Below, piece after piece: positions 14,201-25,054 of a stretch of DNA of 64,000 bases. The stretch's first letter is position 1; the number at the start of each line of letters is the position of its first letter. Where the stretch lies: NCBI GenBank assembly GCA_905221605.1, contig CAJNDS010002622.1:144501-208500 (forward strand), written 5' to 3'. Source of the stretch: Symbiodinium natans. Lineage: Eukaryota; Sar; Dinophyceae; Suessiales; Symbiodiniaceae. Position numbers and translations under genes: made by a program. The notes beneath the pieces are model-generated. The model made no database searches. It was not told the origin of the DNA and saw only the letters and a program-made list of their open reading frames with translations.

Positions 14201-16380
14201 CGCGCGCGGACTTCCGCAGCGGGAAAAGCAAAGGTTTGCAAAGAGGCAAAAACCGTCGTGCCTCGGAGCCTCGAGTGGCAAACTTCTCATTGCAAGCTGG
14301 CCTTTGTACGGGGGAAACCCAACAACCTGTGCTGGTAATGTATGGGTTCTATGAGGGTTGTGAATATGCCCCTGCGACCAGTGAAACACGTTCCCTAAAA
14401 GAGGTGGTTTAAGTACACTGAGATGTTTATCCCTGTGCTGGTAGCGTAATTGACCGTAATTGATCGTGGCTCCATAAGGGTTGTAAAGGGTTGGAAATAT
14501 GTCCCTGGGACCAGCCCTGAAAACTTGTGTGTTAACAACATGTTAAAACACCATGGATGTTTCCCCTGCGACCAGTTGGTTCGCGCCATGGCGCGAGCTA
14601 TTTGGTCATCAGGGCACAGATGGGGTGCTAGTTGCTTAGGATGTCACCCTGCAAGCGCGATGGGAGGGGACGTGCGGCAAAGCTCGAGGGCCCTCGCTGA
14701 AACCTACGGGCAGCACGAGCACAAAGGGAGGCACATACGACAAACCTCTAGATCTAAGGGAGGTTTTTACTTCTACAGCGTTCTGATCCCACAGCTTGGG
14801 TGCTGTTTGAGTACGCTCGGTCCCAAATAGTTGAACACGCTGGGTCCCCAAGACTTGGGTGCTTTTTGAGTACGCTCGGTCCCGCAAAGCAGATGAACAC
14901 GCTCGGTCCCCAAACTTGGGTGCTATTGAAGTACTCTCGGTCCCCAAAAGCAGGATGTTAGTTGAACACACTCAGTCTTTTCGCGCGTACAAGGACAAAC
15001 CAAGGCGCCTCTCTGAAGCGTTCAAACCTCGCGCGCTGGGCCCTTCAAGCACGTTATGGATCTGGGGCTTTCCCCAGGGGCCCTCACCCTACGAGCAGGA
15101 AGGGAAGGGGCATACGACAACCTCCAAGGTATATCTGTTTTTACTTCTACAGTGTTCTGAAAGTGCCAACGTTATGAACAACATAGGATGTTTTTGCGCT
15201 TGTATTGAACCATTTCGCAGAGCAGGCAGGGTTTTTGCCCAACTTTTCTTGCTCTGCGAGAAGGTTTCGCAGCCCCTCAGAAAGGTGGCTTGAGTATATA
15301 GAGATGTTTATCCCTTGTGTGCTGGTAACGTAATCGCGGCTCCATGGGGTACCAGCGCAAAAAGCATCCTATTTTTTTCCTAACGTTTGCGCTTCCAGAA
15401 CACTGTAGTGACAACATCTCCCTTAGAGGTTTGTCGTATGTCCCCTCCGTTCGTGCTCGTAGCGTTTGGTGAGGGTGAGGGCCCGAGAGGTTAATATAAC
15501 CGTTCTAAAGTGCAGGCGGGCTATGGGGCCACGAGTACGTTGCCAGCGCGGACTTGTGGAACAGTTTGAAAGTGCAGGCGGGCTTTAGTCACGATTACGC
15601 TACCAGCACAGGCTTTTGGGGGCAGAACACTAGCCCTGAAAACACGTGTTGAAACACCTTAGATGTTTCCCTTGCGACCAAATTGTTCGCGCCAGAGCGA
15701 TTTAATCAGTCATCAGGGTGCACAAGCGGTGCTAGTTGCTTACGACGTCACCCTACATCACCCTACGAGCACAAAGGGAGGGGACGTACGACAAACTTCG
15801 AGGGCCCTCACCAACCCTATGAGCACAAAGGGAGGGGACATACGATTTGCTTCTACAGCGTTCTCAATCCCCAAGCTTGGGTGCTGCTTGAGTACGTTCG
15901 GTCCCCAAAAAGCAGGATGCTAGTTGAACACACTCGGTCCCCAAAACGTGGGTGCTATTGAAGTACGCTCGGTGCCGCAAAGCAGGATCGATGTTAGTTG
16001 AACACGCTCGTTGCCCAAACTTGGGTACCATTGGAGTATGCTCGGTCCCCAAAAAGCAGGATGCTAGTTTAACACGCCCAGATTTTTCGCACACACACAC
16101 ACACACATGGACCAGCCAAGACGCTTCTCTCTGAAAAAATCAAACCTCGCACGCTGGGCCCTTCAAGCCGTTGTGGTTCCAGGGCTTTCAGGCCTATCCT
16201 CGAGGGGCCCTCACCTTACGAGCACGAAGAGAAAGACATGCGACAAACTTCTAGGGCCCTCTCCAAACCTTACGACCACGAAGGGAGGGGACATACGATA
16301 TGTCTTTACTCTTGCGGTGTTCTGAAAGTGCAAACGTTAGGATAAGCATAGGGTGTTTTGCGTTTGTTCCTTTTTATTCG
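11281..16380. repeat. Array of diverged 0.8-1.2 kb repeat units with 60-70 bp subrepeats
   Basis: Landmarks recur in order. AAGGTGGTTTAAGTA or variants occur near 11361, 12527, 13315, 14400 and 15280. AAACACCATGGATGTTTCCC or variants occur near 11936, 13618, 14548 and 15653. A block with GACATACGACAAACCTC and TTCTACAGTGTTCTGA appears in both orientations (for example about 11480-11570 inverted relative to about 13080-13190). Within units, 60-70 bp subrepeats read GCTCGGTCCCCAAAAAGCAG then GATGCTAGTTGAACACGCTC (about 12130-12260, 13840-14010, 14800-14970, 15870-16070). No convincing gene is present. Confidence 0.8.
11829..11848. repeat. 20 bp perfect palindrome within the repeat array
   Basis: GCTCGCGCCATGGCGCGAGC equals its own reverse complement. 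It recurs at 13647-13666; its 16 bp core (TCGCGCCATGGCGCGA) recurs at 14581-14596, and a decayed copy lies near 15688. Conservation above the neighbouring bases suggests a constrained or recently amplified site. Confidence 0.75.
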
Positions 16381-16685
16381 GGCCAAGAAACGCATGAACA
16401 TTTCTATGCCTTTGGGTTCTGACTCATGGTGCTGCATGACTCACCTAATAAGGCGCCGGCACTGAAGTTTAGCGAAACCCTATTTTCAACGCCTGTCGAA
16501 TTTTATGTCGCGCTGTTGTTTCACGCGTTTTCCCTTTCTCTACAATCTTACTGTTTGGGGTCTTCGCCGGCATAATCGTAGAAATAGGAGGGTGCTAGTT
16601 GAGCACGCTGATTTCCAGTAAGACGTGGAGGGTGCTAGTTGAATGTGCTGGTTTCATTGGTTTCGGAAAAAAGAGGAAGAGGATG

Positions 16686-16733
16686 CTAGTTGAACACGAG
16701 CACATGCAAGACGAACCCAGCGTGTTCAACTAG
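16686..16733. repeat. 13 bp inverted repeat (hairpin) next to the telomere-type array
   Basis: CTAGTTGAACACG (16686-16698) is exactly complementary to CGTGTTCAACTAG (16721-16733), with a 22-base loop. The arm is the same motif that ends the subrepeats of the array to the left, here present in both orientations. Confidence 0.7.
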
Positions 16734-17402
16734 TACCTCTGGGGTGCTTATGTTTCATCCAAGGCACAAATCGAGAAGTGTACAGACACATCAGCCCTAA
16801 ACCCTAAACCCTAAACCCTAAACCCTAAACCCTAAACCCTAAACCCTAAACCCTAAACCCTAAACCCTAAACCCTAAACCCTAAACCCTAAACCCTAAAC
16901 CCTAAACCCTAAACCCTAAACCCTAAACCCTAAACCCTAAACCCTAAACCCTAAACCCTAAACCCTAAACCCTAAACCCTAAACCCTAAACCCTAAACCC
17001 AAGCCAACAGCACACCGCACCTGGCCTCCCCGGGCCCTCCGGGCCCCGGGCTCCATCAGTAGCAACATCAGCACCCGTCAACTTGGCCTTCCAGGGCCCC
17101 AGGGGTCCCAGCTCCATCGCTTCGCTGCCACCCTCACCGGGCTCCTTAGGGTCTCCGCTAGCTGGTTTAGGGTTTAGGGTTTAGGGTTTAGGGTTTAGGG
17201 TTTAGGGCTCAGGGCTTAGGGCTTAGGGTTTAGGGTTTTAGGGTTTTAGGGTTTAGGCACCAGCTCCGGTTCTCGCCTTCTTCTGCTCTTTAACCGGGGC
17301 CTTGCCCTCGGTGGAGTCGCTAGAGCTGCCGGAAGACGTATCGCCAAGGAGCGTATCGCACGACGACACGTCCTCCGACAGCTCTCTCCCCAACTCGTGG
17401 AC
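16726..17402 (-). CDS. Three-exon 3' gene fragment with telomere-repeat introns, unknown function
   Basis: On the minus strand, exon A (17402-17261, 47 codons plus 1 base) contains VHELGRELSEDVSSCDTLLG and an acidic/Ser then Lys-rich stretch. Exon B (17161-17021) contains SGDPKEPGEGGSEAMELGPL. Exon C (16796-16726) ends RFVPWMKHKHPRGTS and a TGA. Phases agree at both joins (GCT and GGG split codons). Donors are GTGCCT and GTGCGG. Acceptors are AACCAG and, for exon C, TTTAG followed by GG taken directly from the telomere-type repeat. Upstream exons are not placed. The composition is protein-like but matches no family I know. It could be an old gene remnant. Confidence 0.5.
16797..17000. repeat. 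Interstitial telomere-type array (CCCTAAA)n, about 29 units
   Basis: A near-perfect run of AAACCCT. Non-telomeric sequence lies on both sides, so it is not a chromosome end. On the minus strand it fills almost all of a putative 224 bp intron (17020 to 16797). Confidence 0.95.
17165..17256. repeat. Interstitial telomere-type array (TTTAGGG)n, opposite orientation
   Basis: About 13 units of TTTAGGG with a few TTTTAGGG and CTTAGGG variants. It faces the CCCTAAA array at 16797-17000 across a 160 bp exon-like island and forms most of the neighbouring putative intron (17260-17162, minus strand). Confidence 0.9.
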
Positions 17403-17499
17403 CTCAGCAATACTTAAGTTGGAGGAAACCTATTTGCTGTTTAGGGTGTGCCTGGTACATTTCTGATTGGGGGTGGTTACGAAGCCCAAATGAGGATTT

Positions 17500-18030
17500 C
17501 TCAGGGTGTGCATCTGAGGGTGTGGCCTTGCTATGGAACGGTCTATTAGATTGAATTATGAATGAGGCTTATGAACAGGATGTCTTAGGGTGCGGCTTCT
17601 GAATTAGATAGTTCTAAATAGAATTAGTTACAAACGAGGCTCAGATGAGGTTGTCTTGTGGTGTGGCTTTAGAATACAGAATTCTAGTTAAGGATTTCAT
17701 TGGGTGTGGCCTTTCAATACATTCGAATTAGATTCAATTTAGAAGAGGATGTCTTTGGGTGTGGCCTTTTAGTATACTTGTTTTACTTGGATTTCATGAC
17801 GAACGAAGCCCAGATGATTTCTTAGTCTTAAAGGTGTGGCTTTCAACCCAAAACCCTACGCCCAAATCCAGCTCCAGAGCCAGGTCTGGGCGAGCAATGA
17901 AAAGGCCGGGGTTTAGGGTTGAGGCTTTATACAGGGTTTATAGAATATAGGGTTTATAAAGGATTTATATAAGGTTTGTAAGGTTCATATAGGGTTTATA
18001 GAAGGTTTGATAAAGGGTTTAATTCAGGTC
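17500..18030. repeat. Degenerate minisatellite (GTGTGGC units) followed by TTTATAGGG-like repeats
   Basis: GTGTGGCC/GTGCGGC motifs recur at 17520, 17590, 17661, 17704, 17759 and 17834, with GAATTAGATT and CAGATGAGGATGTCTT between them. From about 17900 the sequence becomes TTTATAGGG/TTTAGGG variants. No gene is supported. Confidence 0.6.
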
Positions 18031-18041
18031 TTTCACTCCAG

Positions 18042-18640
18042 GGGGCAGGGTTAAGCTGGGGACCATGGATGGGCCCACCATGATGGGGCATTTTGCTTTA
18101 CAAGCGTCGATTTAATGTGTTCCGTGGCTTTCTTCACCAACATCTCCGGTCGTCGCGATCGACCACCCTCTCTTGTGACTCTTGTGTCCCCGCGCCAAAG
18201 CCTGGTGTCGGACGGTCTCCGAGTTGTGCATACGATGCATCAACAACGAGGTTCATGGATTTCGAATTCCAAGAACTTCTACTCCAGGTGGATCCCTACA
18301 AGCGAGTCTATAACAGCGGTTGCTTTTCCTCAAAGAAGCCATGAGCACCCTAAACCTTAAAACCTTTTTTCGGAGCCCTGAACAAGCTGCGAAACAAAAG
18401 CACCGCAGGTTCAGAGTTGGGTGCCGGGCTCGTATAGTTTCCATATCAGCCTTAGTTATGAGGCTTAGCCTCTAAACCCTCTAAGCTAAACCCTAAACCC
18501 TAGCCCTATAGCCCTCTGAGACCTATGCCCCCGAAGCTCTGAACCCCTCGAAGCCCGACGGAGAGAAAGAAACCCGACGATCGCAGGCCTGCCAGCGCCA
18601 TGACGGAGCCCCTGAAGTCGCAGTTGCTGCACTTAGGGTT
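18042..18640. other. Two exon-like islands of uncertain strand and frame
   Basis: 18093-18360 has two overlapping plus-strand frames of about 80 codons without recognisable domains. 18540-18635, between CCCTAAA-type and TTTAGGG-type repeats, can be read as RRSQACQRHDGAPEVAVAA after an acceptor-like GATCGCAG. I cannot link either island to a gene. Confidence 0.25.
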
Positions 18641-18690
18641 TCGGGTTTAGGATTTAGGGTTTAGGGTTTAGGGTTTAGGGTTCAGTGTTA
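18640..18690. repeat. Short TTTAGGG tract
   Basis: About five TTTAGGG/TTTCGGG units on the plus strand. Degenerate GGGTTT sequence continues to about 18850. Confidence 0.85.
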
Positions 18691-18839
18691 GGGATGATTT
18701 GGATTCCAAGGTTGTTTTTTTCTTGGGGATGTTTAGGGTTTTTCGGGGTTGCTCAGGGTTGTTCAGGTTGCTAGGGCCGTTCGGGATTTTGGGAGATGGT
18801 CGGAGATTGAGGGGAGGGTTTGGGTTGTTTCTTTGGGGC

Positions 18840-19690
18840 GTTTAGGGTTTCAGGTGAATGAATGTACTGAATTCACGTACTGCCTTAGGACCGCACCAAT
18901 CATTACGGACACACACTATTAGTATCATCACCAGGCTGTTACCAAAGGCTTGAGTTCTACATCCAAGTTCTCAGGGTCTTGTGTCCCAACCTTACAGACG
19001 CTTCCCCAAAAGCCCGTTAAAATATACTAAATTCATGCGTCACAGGTTCCTTACAATTTAGTATTTTTATAGGGCTTTTAGTACGCTATTAACCCCTTAT
19101 TCACCCGGTTAATACTAAGTGAGTAAGTGAGTTCATGAATTACAATGAGGCACGAAGCGTGAATTCATGTGCGAACGAATGAACGTAGTAAAAGCCCCCT
19201 TTATAATTATATTCGCGCGTCCGTAAACTCCCTTGCAATATAATTATTAGGGTCTTTTTACTCACTTGTTCATTCACTGATTTCTCTGCGTCTTTTGGTC
19301 AATTAACCCAGGCTTTTAATACCATTAACAACTGGGTCTAGAAGCTTGCGAACCTAACCTCGAAACCCTCAATGATTGGTACGTCCTTAGGGATGAGTCT
19401 ATGAACTGGCCCGTGTAAAAGCCCAAATTTCTAATACAAATGCACGCGTCATAAATTCCTTGTCATTTTATATTAGAAATTGAATGGTCTTTTAGTACGC
19501 GTGCATAAGGGAATAAAAGTAGTGTGTTTACTTCGTTCACGCCTTTAATAATGAAATCACGCACTCACTTCATTCGTTTGTATTTCAATTAAAATCGTTC
19601 TCTTCGTAGTAATTCCTAATGGTAATACTATGTGGTCAGTGACTCCATGGACAAGATACTAATTCATGAAGGTAAAAGTCCTATTAATGA
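18840..19690. repeat. Cluster of hairpin elements with conserved loop core and variable stems
   Basis: Three elements begin with AAAAGCCC or AAAAG and end with its complement: 19008-19079, 19190-19259 and 19417-19493. Their A/T-rich stems differ in sequence (ACTAAATT, ATAATTATATT and AATTTCTAATA) yet each is matched by its own complementary arm. The loops share GCGTC, a short spacer, A/T-rich bases, then TTCCTT or CCCTT with CA or TC. There is no coding signal. A second block of the same kind lies at 54480-55260. Confidence 0.75.
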
Positions 19691-20302
19691 TGGGGTCCCG
19701 AGGGTGGGTTCCTTGTCAAGAGAGTTCACATCCTGTACCACCTTGATCCTATAGTACGTCCCTGAATCTCATGACACCTTAACTGCCCGGGGTTCCCTTT
19801 AAATAGGAAGTCTCCCTTTGACCACAGGATACAACCTTCTGGTGGACGTACTAAATCCTTGGTCTTGTTCCCCTAATAATAACCCTGGGCGTCTCCGCCT
19901 ATTCCGGAAACGTGCTTTGCCCAAAGCCTGTTTCTACCCCAAAAGAAGCCCGGAGAAGAGGTGTCGGAATGCAACATTCAGATCCATGTCGCTGCAGAGG
20001 TGGATTACATGGGGGGGGGGGGGGGGGGGGGGGGAAAAAAAAAGTAAGCAAGGCAAAGTTGCATGTACCTAGAAGACTGCCATGCTCAAGGAGAAACAGG
20101 GATGATGACAGATTTGGAGAAAAGATAATGCCAAAGATTTCAGAAACTGCTTCAGTGAGATCAATGCGGTGTATGTATATATACACATGTATTGCCTCCG
20201 AACGGCGGCCTGTGAATGGTGCTGCCGCTGCTGACTTTTATGCTCATCACCGTACGAGCTCTGGCAGCAAAAGCAAAGCGGGTTCCATGTAGGTAGGCAT
20301 GT
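19691..20302. other. Spacer with a G24-A9 homopolymer; possible small exon
   Basis: A run of 24 G (20011-20034) is followed by 9 A. After it, 20100-20166 reads RDDDRFGEKIMPKISETASV before a GTGTATGT donor-like site and could be an exon. Nothing else is recognised from 19700 to 20010. Confidence 0.35.
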
Positions 20303-21593
20303 TTGCTTCGTGTCTCGATTGACTTCTTTCGTACCCCGGGCTCAGGACTCTTATCATCTCATTTAGTCGAGACCAGTGTTCTGGGCATGAAGCAGGCCTT
20401 GGCTGAAAGTCTTGCCCTCAGATATCTCTGGTGGGGAAACTTTGTCTGGACAATTACGTTTGTAACTCTGGTTTCCACCTGTAGATGCGATGGAAAATCC
20501 ATGACATCTTGCCTTACGTCGATTTCCCATCACAGGCGCGTTGCCCGCTCCATGCCCATTATTGTGCTGTGCAGGGATCTTATTCATGGAGTGATTTGCC
20601 TTTCGGCGCTTTGCTTTCCCATCTGCACCGTCTTGCTCGAAGATGGAGTGCAGAAGCTCGGTGAAGCGAAGCGTTCTAAACTTTCGAGGGCAAAGAGAAG
20701 GTCTCACCGTTCCGTCACGTCAGAAGGACCTTAAATTGTGCTAGTTTCAATCCCACGAGACAAGCAGGCTAGGAATGTCCGAAATCAATAGGCATATGCA
20801 CATCATAGCTCTGTTTTTTTTCACCTCCAGCATTTGGTTGCCGCATGGCTGTGAGATGCCCAAAGTGCCGAAAGATGGAGCTGCGAGTGCAGCACCTCAA
20901 GGTGGGGTGCTGCAGCGCAATTCCGAAACAAATGATGGCCGATTTCCAAGTGGGAGCTTGATCGCTCATCCATCTAGAGGGTGCTATAGCTAGGCCACTA
21001 GCTATAGCAGGGTTTCGGGTATAGGGTTTTTAGGCCCTATACGGTTTATAGGGTTTTATACGGTGTTAGGGCTAAGTCCTTCGACTTGCAGGACTTCTAC
21101 ACGGAGCTCGTGAAAGATGAGGACTATGTGCAGCAGCGTCGCCGGCAGCAGCGACACCGCTTGGGGCTGCGTGGGAATGATCCTCATCGGGCAGCCTGCC
21201 GGCAATGCAAGCACTGTACAACAATATAGTAGTGCTAAAGTTGTGACACGTGCCTAATGAAATGGCCGTACTCCATGCCTTTATAAGATGCACGCATGTC
21301 ACTGTGCACTGTGCCACTGAGATCCCGAAGTTTTCCTGCCTCAACTGACCACCAACAAGATTGGTTCGCTGGAGGTCACTGTTTCATCGGGAGGGGACGT
21401 GTGGGAATTTGCTCAGCAAGTCCTCTGGTAAAACAAAATGCCCCGGGTTTTTGGAGTCTGCAGGTGCAAGATGCCAACAATTTAGCTTTGCCTTGAACTT
21501 TTTGGCGTCTTTTGCAGCTGTGGTACCGCAGCCAAAAGAAGTCCAGGCAGGGATGTGCCCAAGTGCTTTTATGCTGTTGCTGACATAGACAAG

Positions 21594-21648
<55 letters not shown>

Positions 21649-21861
21649 ACAAAAAAAAAAACAAGAACCTTTGGAGGAAGCGCTCCAGTTTGTGAGCATC
21701 ATCTACAGCCTCAACCCCCACTTCCAGGAAGACTGGGAGCACGAGGACCAATGGTACATCTTTAATATATATATATATATGTATAATATGAATCATGATA
21801 TATATATATATATATATAATATATATATATTAAATTATCATGAAAATAGGAAAATGATATA

Positions 21862-21896
<35 letters not shown>

Positions 21897-23332
21897 ATCT
21901 ATCTCTCTCTTTACATGATATATATATATATGATGTATACCTGTACTGTATCTATAGATATAATATAATAATATTTATAATACAATATAATATATATAGT
22001 ATAATAAAATTTAATAGAATAGTATAGAATATAATATAATATAAAAATTATAATAATAATATAATATAATATATATACATATACTGATATGATCTTTCTA
22101 TGTATATATAGATATACATATAGAAATAATACAGATATACATCTATAGATCTAAGATCTACAAAATGTTATTGATATCTATGTAGTGGGCTGTTTGCTAG
22201 TCTGTGCAGACGCACACAATTCCCGAACATTTTTCTTCGTCATCAGGCTTGGGCAAAGAAGGAGGCAGCGCTCCACTTGGCCCTCCGATCGTACGTCATG
22301 GAGCGGTTCCAGCGCAACCCTGGGGCCAGGCTCCCCAAACAGCCAACGGCAGTACTTGTGCATTCCGCGTGATGTATTCGGTTGCATTTTCTGTTGTTGG
22401 ATCTGCTGCACATGAATGCAGGAAGGGTCATCCACGAGTTGAGCAGCTGAAAGAGGTCGTGAGGAAAACGCTGCAGGCGGGCCTTGTTCACAGAATCCGC
22501 ACAAAGTCCATGGATCCAGCCGTTTCATAGTAATCTCAAGGGTGCTTGAAATGTACATGCACATGCATGCATGTGTGTACACGCATTGCTCTGGCCAGGT
22601 GCACGGGCTACTTCTGCCAAGTGGAAAGAAGAAGGCCACTCGAGGGCCATCAGTGAAGACAGGGAAGCGAGAGGACCTGAAGGTGGGTCGGCGGTGTTGT
22701 TGGCTGTATCGAAAAGTGTGGCAGCCCATGTGTGAACGTTTTTTTTCTGCACATGGTAGGATGAGGAAGCTACAAAGACCAAGGAGGAGCCGGAGGAGTT
22801 CAGGTATGCACTGGACACGGATGAAACCCAGGCTCTAGCGCCTGTTGCCAGCCCTGCCCAAGCAAAGGCCACAGACAGCAAGAAGGTCAACAAGAAGTCA
22901 GGCCAGGAAGGTCAGGAAAAAGGTGAAGAAGAGGATCAGACAGATGATGAAGTGATAGAACCAGTGGACCTGCACGATGACCACGCGGAATATCTTCTGA
23001 GAGTCAACAACGGTGAGGCTGCAGCCTCTTCCTCTCTGCCTTCGCCTACTAGTTTGGAAGAGACCAGCTCACCAGCAGCCCCAGACTCGAAAGGCAGTAA
23101 GCTTGTGATCAGGCCAACTACCGCTCCAAAGCTCTCTGAGAGCCCGAAGGGGGAGATGGGTGGTTGCGGTGTCTGGTCCAATCATGAAGACCCAGGGGAA
23201 GTGGGTTTCTCGCCAGGTTATGCTGGCCCTGACGATGTGCCAGATCCAAATGAGTTGGGTCTCGTTGTGTCAGATGAAGAGGAGCAGAAGGCATCCAGCA
23301 AGGCAGAGGGGTTAAAACAACAAACTCTGTGA
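20303..23332 (+). CDS. Multi-exon gene of unknown function, Cys-motif N part and acidic C part
   Basis: Exons that join in phase: 20831-20949 (CPKC and CC motifs), 21092-21215 (CRQC motif), 21322-21427 (LEVTVSSGGDVWEFAQQVL), 21518 to about 21590, about 21666-21753 (LEEALQFVSIIYSLNPHF), 22247-22351, 22426-22476, 22599-22682 and the last exon 22760-23332 ending in TGA. The 20831 to 21427 joins and the joins from 22247 onward are exact to the codon; those around 21590-22247 are approximate. The intron after 22476 starts with GC. The last exon is acidic (EEEDQTDDEV). A possible earlier exon lies within 20303-20734 and has a hydrophobic segment (YLWWGNFVWTITFVTLV). Paired cysteines suggest metal binding in the N part. 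I do not recognise the family. It may be two adjacent genes. Confidence 0.6.
21594..21659. repeat. C55 homopolymer followed by A11
   Basis: An uninterrupted run of 55 C, then AC and a run of A, lies directly before the exon at about 21666. It may serve as an extreme polypyrimidine tract of an acceptor. Homopolymers of this length are also prone to assembly error. Confidence 0.9.
21760..22180. repeat. TA-rich microsatellite intron filler
   Basis: Almost pure A/T with (TA)n, TATC and TATAATA variants. It separates the exon ending near 21753 from the one starting at 22247. Confidence 0.9.
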
Positions 23333-23399
23333 GGAACGGGTATACACCTGCGACTACGTGCATCCTAAACCGGGCCCCCCTAAACCCTGAACCGACTAG

Positions 23400-23894
23400 C
23401 AATGCGCAATAGATATCACATTATTTTTTACATTGGCTGGTGTAATCTATGATAGATATGTATAATAATATATGTTCCAATATATATATATATACATATA
23501 TATATATATTATTCAAAATATAATTAAATATATTAACGATACATAAATATGTATCTTTTATCTATATATATATATATATGCTATAGGGCCTAGAGGGCAT
23601 AATCACCCGAAGCCTTGGAAAGAATTTGTTTAAAAGAAACACACAGATTAAAAACGAAACCACCATGACATATATAGCCCTTGTGAAATTCATATACGTA
23701 TCACTCAGTGCCTGAGCCAGGCACCTGCTACCGCATAGCTACTTGCACCGTTATTCTAGGTCAGCAGGCTCGATCCGCATTCAGCTCCTACTGAGCTTAG
23801 AATCTATAGGGCACACATGCATTAAATTAGTTTAGACTGAAATGTGGACATTCCGGATTCCCCCTAACGCTTCATCAAATAATTACCTGGACAG
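23400..23894. other. A/T-rich spacer between two genes
   Basis: TA microsatellites lie at about 23455-23580, followed by unremarkable sequence. No exon is supported. It is probably intergenic or a first intron of the next gene. Confidence 0.4.
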
Positions 23895-25054
23895 GAGCAC
23901 AAACCACTCGTGCCCAACATCTACGCAATGAGCTCTGAGCAGGAGGCCTTGGCTCGGAAGACGATGGAAGCTGTTTCGGAGCAGTCTGCTGGGGAGGACA
24001 TGCTCAAGGACGGGATTCTTTTTTTGCACACACACACACACATAGTCACACACCCGATATGAGAATTCCAACGCATAGAGTATGTCGATCTACATATGAT
24101 ATAGAGATTTTATATATATATATATAACCCTAAACCCTAAACCCTAAACCCTAAACCCTAAACCCTAAACCCTAAACCCTAAACCCTAAACCCTAAATTA
24201 AACCCGGCCTAAATTAAATAAACCCTAAATTATATAAATAAACCCTAAACTAAATAAATATAAAACCCTAAACCCTAAACCCTAAACCCTCAACCCTAAA
24301 CCCTAAACCCTAAACCCTAACCCCTAAACCCTAACCCCTAAACCCTAAACCCTAAACCCTATTATAAACCCTAAACCCTATTATAAACCCTACACCCTAA
24401 ACCCTAAACCCTAGACCCTAAACCCTAAGACTGCGTCAGGCGCAAGCTGCTCTGAGGAAGCGGGCCAGAGAAGAAAAGGATCTCCACGAGGATCCAGATC
24501 GACTCTGGCGTGAGGAGCAGGAAGCACAAGAAGATCATGAGAGGAAAGCGAGGAGAGGACGAGGTCGAGGACGAGGGGGAAAGGGAAAGGGAAAGGGTCG
24601 GGGGCGGGTCGGGAGTGCCAAGCCAAAGGAACCTGTGCAGGAAGGGATTGAAGGAAGGGACATGTCCGACAAGGAAGTGGAAACGGAGATGGCAGCTGCT
24701 GCGCCCTCTTCTGCAGCGCCGTCTCTGAAACGTGCGCTCTCCAAGCCCAAGCTGCGCCGAACAAAATCCAAGCGCAGGATGTTGCTAAAGAGACAGACGC
24801 CAAGCCCAGTAAAGCCCAGCAACTTGCAAGAGCAGTTTGGGGAGGAGGAGCAGGAGGCAGAGGAGCCCAAAACCCCAGAGAAGCCACGAAAGAAGAAACA
24901 GGCAAAGATGCCAAAGAAGCCGAAGACCCCAAAGAAGCCGAAGAGTCCCAAGAAGCGAAGGACGACGAAGAACACTGAAGGCGAGGAGGATGGTGAAGCG
25001 GACGCGGGGCTGGAACGCGCGAAGGCCAGCGGGCCAGCGCAATTTCATGTATGA
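23895..25054 (+). CDS. Lys-rich nuclear-type protein with RG repeats and SPKK-like motifs
   Basis: Exon 23895 to about 24009 (EHKPLVPNIYAMSSEQEALA) joins in phase to the last exon 24440-25054, ending TGA. The donor is best read as AAG|GACGGG (a GA donor), and the acceptor is GCGTCAG before G. The C-terminal exon has an RG/KG cluster (RGRGRGGKGKGKGRGR), then PSPVKPS, then a run of PKTP, PKKPK and SPKK motifs. SPKK-type repeats are known DNA minor-groove binders in histone H1 tails, so I infer nucleic-acid binding in the nucleus. The intron carries about 300 bp of CCCTAAA repeat. The upstream start is not placed. Confidence 0.6.
24126..24437. repeat. Telomere-type array (CCCTAAA)n inside an intron
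   Basis: Perfect CCCTAAA units alternate with CCCTAAATTA, CCCTATTATAA and CCCTAACC variants. The run abuts the acceptor of the exon starting at 24440. Confidence 0.95.

Noticed and set aside
16797-17256. True chromosome end or telomere fusion point
   Set aside because: Arrays are short, flanked by other DNA, and in the order CCCTAAA then TTTAGGG; a head-to-head fusion would show TTTAGGG then CCCTAAA.
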